This document shows, piece after piece, positions 47,003 through 59,084 of a stretch of DNA of 64,000 nt; the first letter of the stretch is position 1; every line of letters begins with the position of its first letter. The stretch lies in NCBI GenBank assembly GCA_948146395.1, contig OX411544.1, positions 58,767,642 to 58,831,641 of the forward strand, written 5' to 3'. The notes below the pieces were generated by a model, which saw nothing but the letters and a program-made list of their open reading frames with translations, was not told the DNA's origin and made no database searches. A program made the translations under genes and the position numbers. Source of the stretch: Fragum whitleyi. Taxonomy: Eukaryota; Mollusca; Bivalvia; Cardiida; Cardiidae.

Positions 47003-47221
47003 ATCTGCATTATCGAATCGTTATACTAATCTTTATAATTAACCATAAAACTAGCTACACTTACATTTTTATTGTTGCCGTATTTCCTGTATGGCGTTTA
47101 ATAAAAAACCATAAATGTTCATTACCATGTAGAGCTATGCGTTTTTCATCCTCATGTTTTATTTATATATTTATATGTTTAAATAGAATGCTTATTTAAA
47201 ACAAAACTATGTGAACATTAT

Positions 47222-47514
<293 letters not shown>

Positions 47515-47714
47515 NNNNNNNNNNNNNNNNNNNNNNNNNNNNNNNNNNNNNNNNNNNNNNNNNNNNNNNNNNNNNNNNNNNNNNNNNNNNNNNNNNNNNN
47601 NNNNNNNNNNNNNNNNNNNNNNNNNNNNNNNNNNNNNNNNNNNNNNNNNNNNNNNNNNNNNNNNNNNNNNNNNNNNNNNNNNNNNNNNNNNNNNNNNNNN
47701 NNNNNNNNNNNNNN
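47515..47714. other. Assembly gap, 200 N
   Basis: Exactly 200 N, probably a fixed-size scaffold gap, so true length is unknown. Confidence 0.98.
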
Positions 47715-47834
47715 TGTACAACTTGTACCTGTCAAATAAAATATAAAAAATATATGTTCTATGTATTCGTAGTTGTGAAACAAACTGCTCTCCGTTTAAG
47801 GGTGACCTGAACGTCGAAACTACGGCTTATTAAA

Positions 47835-48240
47835 ACTGTAGCTACAATTAGTAACGTCAAGAAATTAAGACTCATTCCGATCAAAACCATTCCTTATCAC
47901 TCGCTCAACGCTCCATTAATTTATTCTAAACACTCACCCCAGTCACTGAAAAACGCTCCGAAATAGTTTAAACTACTTCGAAAATCATTGAAGACGATTG
48001 AAAAATTCATTCAAATCGTTCAAATTATTAAACGATTTATTGCCTGTTGGGGATTTTAAAGCGTCTTAATGGTCCATGAAATCACACAAACAGACAAATG
48101 CGAATATCTAATTAAAAGGGGTTAAAAATATCGATAATTTCGAACTTCAATCAAAACTCACTGATCGTACTCGTTCTCTTTCATTCTAAAATAATTCCAA
48201 AACCATTCATCTTGTCAATTTAACTATGTTCCTTGCAGTT
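47835..48240 (-). mobile_element. Family A MITE (copy A7), degenerate
   Basis: Reversed copy: GATCAAAACCATTCCTTATC, CGCTCAACGCTCCATTAAT, AAAAACGCTCCGAAAT, and ATTCATCTTGTCAATTTAAC at its far end. The central part is diverged. Confidence 0.6.
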
Positions 48241-49722
48241 CGACGTATCTTAGTCATCCACACAGGAAATATTTTGACCAAAATGTACGGTAAAAGTAGA
48301 TCTTTAAGAAATTGAAGTGGAGAACAAATATCGACATGCATATTTATTTGGTTTTTCACGAATTTTGCATCTCTTCTTTAATAAAACGCCTGATTCGATC
48401 TTTTTTGCGCATAATTTCCTCTAAAGAAGGACGGATAAAGGTGGGGAAAAGACGATGCCTTTATTCTGGCTTGAATAGCCCAAAACTAGACTTTAATTGA
48501 CCCAGGTATTTGAGTCTCAAAAGATAGATCTTTCAATGACGATGCAGCGCTAATGACGTAATAAATGAAAATTATGCGCTGCAGCACCAGAAAATTGAGC
48601 AATCTTATAAAGAACAAAGAAGGCCAAAATCCGGTGGAGTCTGACCGGAAATCAGCAGTCAGACTACTCGAAGTGGATGTTTAGATTGACCGATCACTTT
48701 TTGGAGAACGTTTTCGTTCACAAGGTAACTATGTCAGGAACACCCAGTAGGTTCTCAATAGCTTCGAAAAAAAGTAGTGTCCATTAAGCTTCAATTTTAA
48801 TATTTCTCGAGACTTCTCTCAGCAAAATCACTTTATTTCGTTAATGGCGTGGTATTAGAATTCTTTATCATGTGAAGATAATGAAAATTTCCCTAAAATA
48901 TAAAATAAAGTAGCAAATTTTAATCGGGCTTATAGATGATCCACGTAAGCATATCGAGGGTTCAGAGAGAGAGAGAAAAAAGTATGTGTCTATACACTGA
49001 ACAGACACAATGTTTCTGATCTATGCCCTCGATATTGAAATGTGTAGTTATTTGCCGGAATCATGTGTTTTTAGGTCGTGACCTCATGAACTTCGTTTTT
49101 TTTCGTATATACCTATCATACACACAGTAGCATTGGAAACGGTAACCAGTCTAGTGACATCCGTGAACAACGAATGCGTTACGATGTTTACCGAAGATTA
49201 TTAGCAAATAATAAAAAGACGAATGTCTTACGATTTTTAACGAAGATGATTCGCAAATGATAAAATAGGTGATGTCATGTCAATAAACAGCATACAATTG
49301 CATCACGGGCAAATGAGCGTCAATCGTCCACATAATACCTTTATTGAGTAGTTTTTGGACTATCTCTGTCACCTTACTATGCGAACAGGGACGTTCACCA
49401 TCAGCACCTTCAGTGCTTTGATTTATTGCCGGTAGCGGTATTTTTATTCGGAATAAAAGATTGGAGCTTAGATCGGCTTGCTTAACAACATTGGGTTTCT
49501 GTTTTATAGATTTATTTATTCTTTTTTTTTTTTTTTTTTTTTTTTTATCTGAATCCAAAGATTAAGTATAGATCTGCTCATTAGTTGTAAAAGGTAAACA
49601 TCGTTAATTATGGGTGATAATTATTTCAAGTTTGCTTAGTGCACCTCTATTAGCGTTTGTTTGTTAAGTGCAGAAATCCAATTAATCCAATTCTCCAGGT
49701 ACTTGTTATAAAGCATGTGAGC
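48241..49722. other. Channel-gene intron, mostly unexplained
   Basis: Contains GCAGCGC...GCGCTGC (48545-48590) and TATCGAGGG...CCCTCGATA (48952-49034) inverted pairs that may be small MITEs, and a 92-codon minus frame (49280-49558) ending WTIDAHLPVMQ that I do not recognise. Confidence 0.4.
49190..49262. repeat. Short tandem duplication
   Basis: GTTTACCGAAGATTATTAGC and, about 50 bases on, TTTTAACGAAGATGATTCGC: two diverged units with ACGAATG starts. Confidence 0.5.
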
Positions 49723-49782
49723 GACCAAAACCTCATAACTACAGCTTTATTCAAGCTGTAGCTACGAGGTTAAGATCGCTCA
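49723..49782. repeat. Hairpin with CTACAGCTT/AAGCTGTAG core
   Basis: ACCTCATAACTACAGCTT and AAGCTGTAGCTACGAGGT around a 5-base loop. The core recurs, diverged, near 28583-28605 (CTACAGCTTA/TAAGCTGTA), so it is probably a small repeat family. Confidence 0.7.
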
Positions 49783-51147
49783 ACATTGACGTAATTTACT
49801 CTATTGATAAAAGGAGTTTGAGTTGGCAGGCTAAACCCATTATTAGAGCACGTGACCATATAGACAATAAAAGCATCAAAATTGATGGTAGAATTATCGA
49901 TATTGCTTTCAATGGATGGGAACGGTGGTTTAAAAACTGTACGTGGAGCCTTAAATACCGTTTATATCACACCCGTAAACGAATGTGTGACACCATGGAA
50001 ACATTTGGGAGAAATCCTGGGCATTTTTACTGTTAAATATCTATTTGATGGATTTTTTTAAAGATGAGTATTCAAAAGTTTATTTTATTTGATAAATATT
50101 ATTCCAAATACATTCAAAAGTATTATTATAAAAGTGAAATATTCGGTCGCAAATATTTTGAGTAAAAGGAATATAACGTTTACCTATTATTTTGGAAAAA
50201 ATGCAATTACATATAATTCCTTATTTGGACTAATAACTGTACTGATTCGAAACCAATTACATGAAAAAAAAAACTATACCGTATACTACGAAATTCACAA
50301 CAGGACAGTATTCTTTCAGGTGATTTCTTGACAATTATGTGTTTGAGTTATTGTCAAAGAGATTATTATATAGAAAATATACGACAATGTTTAACACAAA
50401 AATTCGAACAATGACACAATCGCCTCTGAATATTCTTCATCATCAATGTGACTTCACAAACCTATCGATTTGAAATCGATTTATCCGTTGTCCTGTTAAA
50501 ATACACATTCCAACAAAAGTTAAAGAATTAGAAATGTGTCACGGACACGGACGGCCCCGTTACTGCTTGCTTTTGACCTGTGAGTGACCTATTTGACCTT
50601 CAGCAGTCACCTTGACCTTGGACATATACGGGCGTATCCTAAGAGAATAGTTCTCACCCAGGAGAATAATATTGCCAATTATTTTGAAATTCATCTATAA
50701 ATGTAGAAGTAATGCTCAGGACACGAAAGGTACCCACTCACGCACTAAAACACGGACACACGTAACTCTATATGCCTTTTGCTATTTCATTGGGGATGTA
50801 TAAAACATGTCTGATATTTCAGACCGTATGTGAAATTTCCATTTAACATGAGTGTAACGTTGAGACTCGGATCAGCCAATGCTTACACGGTCACAACATA
50901 CCTGACCCGAGCAAATGTATTGTCGTCGTCCATTATTGCAGAATATCTTGTCCACTATTTACAAATTGAGAAAGGGAATAATTATGAAATGAGATTCAAT
51001 GGTGTTATGAGCAAGTTTTGAATGAAACTAAAGGGAGGAACTGGAATATCGCTGGTGGCGTTTGAAAGGAACGAAATTAATACATACCAAGTTTGCTAAA
51101 CACATATAAACTGTTCCGTAAATAGATTTGCGAGTCTTCCGCGATCT

Positions 51148-52366
51148 ACAGTTAACAGCATCGTGAAATGGAACATTCATCTCGATCAAAATTATTCCAA
51201 TTCACTCTCTCAGCGCTCCATTTATTCATTCCAAACACTCACTCAAACCATTCATCAACGCTCAAAACTAACCGAAAATATAGAATCAACAACGTTATTC
51301 AAAATGAATAAAGCCAGAAAAAAATAAAAGAAATAAAATCGAAATTTCACTGACATTATTTAAATTGTAAGCGTCCCATAAGGTTCTTGAAGAAAAAGCT
51401 GTTCATATAACTTATATGCATTTACGTAAGTCAGTATTTTGATAATGATACATTGGTAACTTTAGATAGTTTGAGTACATTTGAATATATATCTTATATA
51501 CTAAGTGACAATTCTAGCTTATTTGGGATTAATGTTGATAAAATGCTTAGGTTTAAAAGAATTTCCTATCGTTACCTTCATCTAGCCATGAAAAAATACA
51601 GAAGTCATTGTATATAGAACACAGTTTGTTGCAACCATCTTTCGCTTTCGAATGCAGACTTGTTTTAAATCCGGTGCGCTATCCTCTATTCTACCTTGCA
51701 GGTTTAATGCACTGTATTTGCAAGGCAGCATAACCAGGTTGGTCAAATAGAGTGTTGGTGTAAAATAAATTTAAAATTACAATTAATTGTCCCCTGAAGA
51801 CTTGCATTCTTGCTTGGCATCATTCACAGACTTTTCAAACAAAATGTTCGTATGGTGTGCGAGGGATGTCGAGCTCAATCTACACAGCTCGATGGATCGG
51901 TGTGTGGCGGTTGGAATTGCCTATATGTTTATAGGCAGTTGTGACGGTCTTGCGCTCGGCTATCGATTGGTATAAAAGACTTTTGCGTCTGTGAATGTAC
52001 GCATATATGTGCCTATGGCTCTGTATATGTGTGTGTGGGTGTTTAGTGTGTGGAGGTGGGTGGGTGCGCGTGTGTGCAGTGAGCGTATATTCGTTCGTCT
52101 AACTGTATGAACTTGTGTATTGATATTATATGTGTGTGATTCCCAGTGTGCTTGCTTTGTTCAATGTATGTATTATGTATTGTATTCTTTTCTTTCTGAT
52201 GTTATATGTTTAAATTATATAGAAAATCTCCTACAGTGGAGGAATTAAAGATATATACCATTAAAATCACCCAAAACTCGCTCCATACAGTCATTCAATT
52301 TCATTCCAAAATCATTCCAATATCATTCATCTTGTCAATTTCATGATGTTGTTAACTGTATCAGAC
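51148..52366 (-). mobile_element. Family A MITE (copy A8), split by a retroelement fragment
   Basis: Reversed copy: 51148-51424 starts TACAGTTAACAGCATCGTG and continues with CAGCGCTCCATTTATTCATT; 52258-52366 resumes with CTCGCTCCATACAGTCATTC and ends TGATGTTGTTAACTGTA. The 51425-52257 insert is a separate entry. Confidence 0.7.
51425..52257 (+). mobile_element. Probable retroelement 3'-end fragment inside a MITE
   Basis: This stretch splits a family A MITE. It contains GTATAAAAGAC at 51969-51979, a TG-rich tract (52015-52150), and ends TGGAGGAATTAAAGATATAT, a style of 3' end seen in many bivalve non-LTR elements. No coding domain is visible. The assignment is inference from position and ending. 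Confidence 0.35.
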
Positions 52367-52585
52367 GCTTCAAATTTCATGCAAGCCACTTAAAATCGTG
52401 AATTAATTCAATGGATTTGAATAAAGTAGTTGAACGTTGAGAAGCGTTTGGTGGAGTTTTCTAACGATTTCAGAGCGTTTTGGGCGATAGAGGTAAGTAG
52501 TAAGTAGCTTTAAATGGAGCGCTGAGCAAGCGACTTCGACTACTTATGGGTCGAGTAGCAATTTCACGATGTTACTGTTTGTCGT

Positions 52586-53848
52586 GACCATTCCAAACAT
52601 CACCCGGTGTTTCCGTAACATGAAAAGTACCTCGTACATAACAGTAGAAATTTTGGGCTGCTGGTAGTACTTTGGTCAAGTCATTCCCAGAAAAATAAAT
52701 TTCTTTTATGCTTTCTGTTTGTCTATGGAGATATTTTGTGCTTATTATAATTTAATGACAATACGCAGTAAATCACTTACAAAACGTCCAATTCAAATCT
52801 TCAAAGACAGCTTATTGTCGCGACGTCATGTAAACCCACGTACGCAATGACGCGCAGCTTTCATGGATGCGCCCTCATTTTCTTGAGGTCAATTCCGTAG
52901 AAACACCTAGGTTTCCCGATTAGTTTTAAGGAGCATAACTCATTGCTTATGTAAGCTTTGTTTGTATTTCAAATACATAAAATATACTTTTCAGTTTCCG
53001 AATCAAAGTCATTTCTAAGTAAACAATGGTATTTGATATGTACTTGTATTGTATTTGATTTAATGAAAGGTAAATTTGCTTTGAGTAGTTCAACCATTTC
53101 TCGATTTATCATTTTGTGTTCATTATTGACCTCTAAATTATATAAATGACTTATAAAAGAATTCTAAAAATAGATATACGCATACGCGAAAACATTCAGA
53201 TACTATTCAAACTGGACTTAGCAAATAAATTTCATTAGAATACACGATTTCTAATCTTAGAATTTTGCTAATTTGCCAAAGCTTTTCCAAATACATAAAC
53301 GTTGTTGTCTGCTGGTACTCATTAATTGTGGGACTTGTTTAAGTCTCTCGTAGAGCTTGTCATCTTTCAGTCATGTATAAGAATTATTCTCATGTTGTTT
53401 CACAGAATAGTTCTGTGACACACAAAGTTTTGACGGACAGTATAGTCAAAGATCAGCGTGCACAGACGAGCAGTCTGATCTTCAGTCTACAATGCCTGCT
53501 TTGTACTAAATAATGTTGCTAAAAACTAGATTCTGACAGGTTGAAATGCTATCCCTCCCCTTGTTTGTTCCAAAAGTTGAAAATCGGAAAGAGAAGCGTT
53601 ATTTAATGTCATCATATTATGCAAATCATGAGACCCTACCAGACTGTTATAATATCATAAAGTTTTATTTAACTGTAGAAATGGCATTTAGGTTGCATAA
53701 CGAAGTGTTATGAATCATCAAAATTATTTCTAGCTGCCTAGGACGGTAATTTTGTGTACAAATCTACTTAAACAGATTACGAAAAAAAATCAATCTTTAG
53801 TTTACCAAATCATTTGTATTAAGCAGAAAAAAAATAAGTGTTATAAAT
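52586..53848. other. Channel-gene intron, no exon seen
   Basis: AT-rich. GCACAGACGAGCAGTCTGAT near 53459 resembles the family I interior. Confidence 0.45.
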
Positions 53849-54082
53849 GAGCCTGTGCGTGACATTTCCAACAATTTGAAATGTTCATTTGGTGCAAACG
53901 TTGACAAGAGTAGACAGCCAGATACTGTAAATATAAAGTTACATGATGGTCTACAGATACTTTGAGACCTTATCTATCTACAAGGTGCACGGTGAAGACC
54001 TGCCAGACTCTTAAGATGCACAGGCTGGTCAGAGTATTTGCTTTGCATGTATTTGAAATTATTGGAAATCTCACGCACATGT
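53849..54082. mobile_element. Family C MITE (copy C4)
   Basis: Ends GAGCCTGTGCGTGACATTTC and TTGGAAATCTCACGCACA. Body CTTTGAGACCTTATCTATCT and GATGCACAGGCTGGTC. Confidence 0.78.
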
Positions 54083-55814
54083 GCAAATATGTTTTCTGGC
54101 ATTCCAAGTGAAAATTCTGACTTTTCATCATTAGATAAAGAAGAAAAATAATTCTTTTGGTTGGATCTTATTAAAATTTGCAGTATTATGTTGTTTTAAG
54201 CAGATAAACATTTAGATTCTATTCTAACGTCTAAGTTTTTAAACAGCTCTAGTTTTATTTCATACTTTCTTTGCAGTACTAAACTCCCATGTAAATGTGT
54301 ATGGGCCCGGGCCATTGATGCTCGAAATAAACGTATTGCATTATCATTGTACTTGATAATTTGTGATTAGATGAATCTAAGGGGGTAAAAAGCTATGTCA
54401 AATCAAACTGTCATTTTTACAAATGACTAAAAATGTACTTTATATCCCAGCCTTTTCAAATCAATATCAAACATAGATAAAGTATTTGGATTCAAAGTCT
54501 ATCAAAGGGCTAGTTTCCGTTCAATCATTCCCACTCATCTTGCCTCAGTTTATTGACCTAGCTACATTGATCGTCTTTTTCACTCTTATAAAACTATAAA
54601 CAAACAAATAATCACGTCAGTATCCTCGTGCCAGACATTTTTTCGTTCATTTTCCCGTATAATGACCTATTTCAGAAAATTTTCATAAAAATCCTGTAGA
54701 CGATGTGCTACATTTGTTTGAAAAGATAACCGTTTTGGTTTTTTTTCCTAAGTCCAAGAGAATATGAGCGCACCTTTGGGTAAAAAACGTTACGCTTGGG
54801 TTTTAAATACATGTACTACGTTTTGCGTGTTGTCGGTGGATGTCACCCTAGCAAACATCTTTTAAGTTACAATTTTGGAATTTCGGATCGATTTAGTTTG
54901 TGAGTAATCACTGGAAAATGTCATTTAAATAATTTAAACAACATATTTATAACAGAAGATCATCAGAGATAAATCCGACTTAAAATATTTGTGAGAGTCT
55001 TTCGTAGTAGTTGATATACATTTAGATGTGCTTGTTAAACTACAATGTCCCTAACAGGACTAACGTGAAATAAGAAAACCCTATCCCTTACTAATGGAAA
55101 TTTGTTGCGATGGGTAAGTTTCTCTTGGACCGACGGACAAACAGATAAACAGGCACACAGCCAAGACAAAAACAATTTGTCCTTGACCCTAAAGATGCAT
55201 TGGGCACGAAAATGCATATGTTTGATATTGAAAATCTTCTCATGATTGAGTTGTTATGATTGATAATCGTATGAAAGGGGGTGTAGCTAACCGAGAATTT
55301 ACAAACGTAACAAAAGATATACAACGGCTTTCAAAGGAGTAGGTATGAGTAGATGAAAAGACCACACTTTCGGTTTCCTTCCTCACGATTACTTGGACAT
55401 CTAAAACGACAGATACGTTACATATCATGGGTCAGGTTCTGTCTTTTTATATATTTGCCAAGTAATACATGAATAGGAAATTGTTGGTCATAAAAGAATT
55501 AAAATAACAGATTTTACCAAAATGCGTGCAAAATTTAACCACGCCTGAGCGTTGGATGCTCAACAAATAATTCACCCTAGCTTAAGCCCTCGTGGCTTAT
55601 TCAATAAGAACTCTGAGAATTCTATACACAAATTAGTCCCGACAAAAATACATTTGTAAACAAATATGAAAGCAGTGCATCCGTGCAATTTCATTGCCCG
55701 AGTAAAAGAAATGGCTTCTAGCTGTCATCTGTATTGAAAATATAACATATATAGAGAGAAACACAAAATTGAACAGAACTTTGATAGAGTCATATGTATT
55801 AATTATATATTGTT
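54083..55814. other. Channel-gene intron, no exon seen
   Basis: AT-rich; overlapping short minus frames at 55035-55428 have no recognisable domain. Confidence 0.45.
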
Positions 55815-56550
55815 TAAATAGATCTCAGGAACGTAAACATCAGGATTGAGTGTTCGACAGCGATTGTTTAAAAAAGTCGGTTTTTATAAGATTCTGCTAA
55901 TGGAAAAAAACAAAGAATAATGATGATAAAGTTTCATAACTAAGCTTCTTTTCAACATTTGATATCAACATTTGATTGAATGGCTGGATCATTGAATTCA
56001 ACAATAAAAATACGTTTTAAGTGCCATTCAATTAGGAGGGGTCTCTATAAAACAACGAAAACCTTTCTTAATTGCGTGGAAAGGTATGCTGAATTTTTCG
56101 GTGATTTTCTTTTTACCGAATAAAAAGATATATATGGTTTTAAACATATCGGAAAATAAGAAAAGTTCATTTGGTAATTTCTTAAAAATTGTTTTTTGTG
56201 TCCCCCCCCCCTTAAACTTACAAAAATTAGTGCATTTTTGAATTTTGAAGGCACATTATACAAATACAAATGATCAAAGAGAATTTTACTTGGCATGATT
56301 ATAAACGTTTTACCGAAAAAATGGCCAGTACCACTCAAGGACAGATACCTCTAACATGAAAATGAACATGGAAAGGTACCTTCAAATTTTGATATAATGC
56401 ATATATAATGTTAATCTACAACATATGTGAACAAGAAAAATATTCATTTTGCGAAAAAAAAAATGACGCCATGTGTCCATTGCTTAAACTCCTTAAGCTT
56501 ACTTCGCAATCGAACTTGAATTAGTATAGACTAAACTAAACTATTTCTTC
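55815..56550 (+). mobile_element. SINE1 tail, split by a piggyBac-like MITE
   Basis: CAGGAACGTAAACATCAGGA through GACAGCGATT on the left and AAGCTTACTTCGCAATCGAA on the right are consecutive in SINE1 at 12980-13045. Confidence 0.7.
55866..56496. mobile_element. piggyBac-like TTAA MITE, left-truncated, nested in SINE1
   Basis: Homologous to 37331-38080 from the GTTTAAAAA point to GCCATGTGTCCATTGC and CCTTAA. Left of it is SINE1 sequence (AACATCAGGATTGAGTGTTC GACAGCGATT), right of it the next SINE1 segment (AAGCTTACTTCGCAATCGAA). It is therefore an insertion at the SINE's own TTAA. Confidence 0.75.
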
Positions 56551-56588
56551 AATAAAAGAAAGCAATGGGTAAAGATTGAGCACCTTAC

Positions 56589-56756
56589 CTGAAAGCATTT
56601 TGATTACATATGGTAATGGCGGGAAATCTGAGAGACTGGTTATAGTTGATCTTTACGTTGACGTTTATTGGCAAAGAGTTGAAGAACCCGACTCGATCTA
56701 CGATCTGGTAGACCACGGCTGTCGTACATCCGAGCACGAACACTACCCACATCAAT
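56589..56756 (-). CDS. DEG/ENaC channel exon: TM1 and post-TM1 motif
   Basis: 168-nt exon with acceptor TTTCAG and donor GTAAGG. It translates as 1 nt, then 55 codons, then 2 nt. It starts inside the first membrane helix (LMWVVFVLGCTTAVVYQIV), continues DRVGFFNSLPINVNVKIN and ends in the family signature RFPAITICNQNAF, which marks the first extracellular palm strand after TM1. The terminal AG joins with A of the next exon to give Arg. The preceding exon must end in phase 2 and is not identified. A SINE/piggyBac-MITE remnant ends about 30 bases beyond the donor. Confidence 0.93.
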
Positions 56757-56814
56757 CTGAAATAAAAGAAAAAAAAACATAATTATGCCCTGTGTTCAGA
56801 ATGCAAAAAACGAC

Positions 56815-56893
56815 CACGAACGAGCGTTGAGTGAGAATTTTTTCGTGGTTTTGATCGGAGCGAATTCCATTTTCATGACGTTGTTCAACTGTA
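56815..56893 (+). mobile_element. Family A MITE right-end fragment
   Basis: GAGCGTTGAGTGAGAATTTT, TGGTTTTGATCGGAGCGAAT, TTCATGACGTTG, CAACTGTA: the last ~80 bases of a family A copy, about 60 bases upstream of the channel TM1 exon acceptor. Confidence 0.55.
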
Positions 56894-58194
56894 TCCGAAT
56901 TCCGTCGCTATAGTCCAACAGGGGTATTCGAAAACGCGGGAAAATGTGGGATAGCCATGAGTAGGGGTGAACTGAACTAAAATTTAACAAGCGTGAGATA
57001 ACGGTACTTAATTTCAAATGTAATAACCTGTATACTGATACAGTAAAGAAACTCATCAAGGAAAACATTATTTTCTCCCAATAGATATTCAATGCTTTTT
57101 GTCGTTCGAATTTTAGTTTCTTCGTGATGAATGCGGTTTCGAAAGCATGTTACTTTTACGATATGACATATGACGTTTACAGATGTAGTTCAAAGTTTTG
57201 CACGCAATTGTAGAATTTCCAGTAGTTTTGTGATTCTGTGATCCTTCAGTATAGTGAAAAGACCGTGACAGTCAAAAATGTGGTGAACTCCGAGATAGGA
57301 CACCTGACTTACTAAAATAGCCGGGGATGTCTCAAAATACACAAACAACTTATACCTGTAACCCTTCACTAATATAAGTTCATGTACATGAATAAGTATT
57401 GCTTGTATTGATTTTTCGCCGATTTTTTCACAATAAAGTACTGAAAAGTAAATGAAATATTAATTTATTCTCTAGAAAAACAAACGATTACTCTATTTCT
57501 TTAATTTAAAGATTTTTATATATATATATATATAATTTAAATGGTTAGCGGGTGGGATTTTCATTTAATTGTTTACCCTTATTTCTTGATTAAACACTGA
57601 AAAGCAATAAAGAAATAAATTATTTTTGCACAATGCTGTATTGGGTTTACACTTGATTCTCGTATGTTCTTAGCTTTTTTCAACTTACACCGTAAGTTTC
57701 CCAAAAAGCTTTGTTTGTATGCACCGACTTCATGTCTTGTATTTAGATTATAACACATCCTGAAGATATATTTAATCATGATCGTTTTTCATGCTTATTT
57801 CTCAATATGATCGTTTGATGCTTATTTCTCAATCAAAACTGACTAAATTCTTCCTTTTTTCTACCCTTTTAAAAACATTTGATTGCTGGAAATAAATCTC
57901 AGACAATGAAAGGTAAACATTTGTAACAAAAGTAAGTTGATAATATATCCAAATCAAAATTAAGAACTATTCTTTAGACAGCCAATATTTATTCCAAGTT
58001 TAAACTTTTGCCTTTTGAGATACCATAAATTGTTTAAAATATTCTTTACACGTGACGGATTGAAAACACAAGCAAAGACCATGATGCCTCGACATGGCTT
58101 TAACGATAATATCTTTTAAAAATATGATCACTTCAGTAGAATGACAAAAACAGAAAGATCAGTATCTGGTGCATTATGTCCTAATTGAAAGTTG
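56894..58194. other. No exon seen; upstream of the TM1 exon
   Basis: Searched by eye on the minus strand for an N-terminal channel exon (HG motif) without success. (TA)n near 57519. Confidence 0.4.
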
Positions 58195-58476
58195 GCCGCC
58201 GCCTTAGCGCAGTTGATAGCGCGTCGGACTGTCAATCTAGAGGTCTCGGATTCGATCCCGCACGGCGACATTCATCCTTTGCGACTATTTGTTTCTACCA
58301 ATGGGTTGATAATCGTAGACCTATTAAGGATAGCAGCGGAAGGCTAGACAGGGGTTGAATGGTGGTACTGGTGTGAGAAATACCAGGAATTTATTGTTAT
58401 TGCCCAAGCCGCCGTGATTTAACAGAATAATTGTTAAAAGCGGCGTAAAACCCCATTCAAGTAAACCTTATTGAAA
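58195..58476 (+). mobile_element. SINE2, tRNA-Asp-like head
   Basis: Head GCCGCCTTAGCGCAGTTGAT with a 4-bp D stem GCGC/GCGC, anticodon loop CTGTCAA (GTC) and B box GGATTCGATCC. The acceptor stem is only partly paired, so not a functional tRNA. Body: TACTGGTGTGAGAAATACCA, AAGCCGCC, GGCGTAAAACCCCATTCAAG. Confidence 0.8.
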
Positions 58477-59084
58477 GAATACAGGACAGTTTTGTCGAAT
58501 GCAGATTATTAAAATTATGTAGAAAAATCTCAAAATGCGATTTAATAAAGTATGCCTATTAACTGCAGTATTTTGATTAGCCTACTTTAAAAGGTGTTCT
58601 TTTCCATTGAAAAAAGGAGTGAAAAAAAGACAATAATCATTCTTTTAATAACATTGTAAAAATCAAATGTTTTCAGGAGGAATTTCCTGGCTTAGGTTCA
58701 TATTCTGCGTTCGATTTACCAAATGTCATTGTGCGCTCGCCGCGCACGGTTTCGAACTGTTTTATAGAGAGTAACCTATGTGGAATGCAACGCAGGCGCT
58801 TTCAAAAATAACAGGTTGCTAGGCAACACACGGATTTGAGATAAAGTTCAAAGTATCTACATTGCTCTTGAATGAAATGACCACACCCAGTAGTCTCTTG
58901 AAACAGGCCAGTTGTATATCAAACATCAGCTTTAAAGTACTAAAGAAAAATGAGTTACAGGTTCATTAGCTGACAGACAGGTGGAGAAACAAACTGATAT
59001 GTCTACGTTGCAGTATAGAAATTACTTATCGTGGTTAGATAGATGCGTCCACATTTGAAATAATATAACGACCATGCATTGGTC

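Larger units (their letters stand above)
42790..47120 (+). mobile_element. LINE (non-LTR retrotransposon), near full length but damaged
   Basis: Plus-strand element with ORF1 (coiled coil plus nucleic-acid-binding domain) and ORF2 (endonuclease plus RT), followed by a short 3' region with TTTAATAAAAAACC near 47100. It lies antisense inside the 14.6-kb intron of the channel gene. Damage seen: one extra base in a 7-A run at 43288-43294, one extra base near 46590-46605, and a TAG at 46850. Otherwise reading frames are clean, so the copy is young. Exact ends are uncertain; the 5' side abuts a long hairpin (42657-42777). Confidence 0.85.
50960..52585 (+). mobile_element. Older family A copy interrupted by copy A8
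   Basis: Left half 50960-51147 (GAATGAAACTAAAGGGAGG, ACTGTTCCGTAAATAG) and right half 52367-52585 (CAGACGCTTCAAATTTCATG, AATGGAGCGCTGAGCAAGCG, CAATTTCACGATGTTACTG) are consecutive parts of a plus-strand family A element, judged by the order of the same motifs in A4. Copy A8 lies exactly between them. Confidence 0.6.

Noticed and set aside
49280..49558. Minus-strand 92-codon frame with WTIDAHLPV
   Set aside because: Looks protein-like, but I could not tie it to a family; poly-Lys part is a T-run artefact. A profile search of residues after the Lys run would decide.
51960..51985. Host promoter at GTATAAAAGAC
   Set aside because: It lies in a repeat fragment within a nested insertion, with no gene downstream.
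58195..58270. tRNA-Asp gene (GTC anticodon loop)
   Set aside because: Acceptor stem has mismatches and a conserved SINE body follows; it is the head of SINE2.
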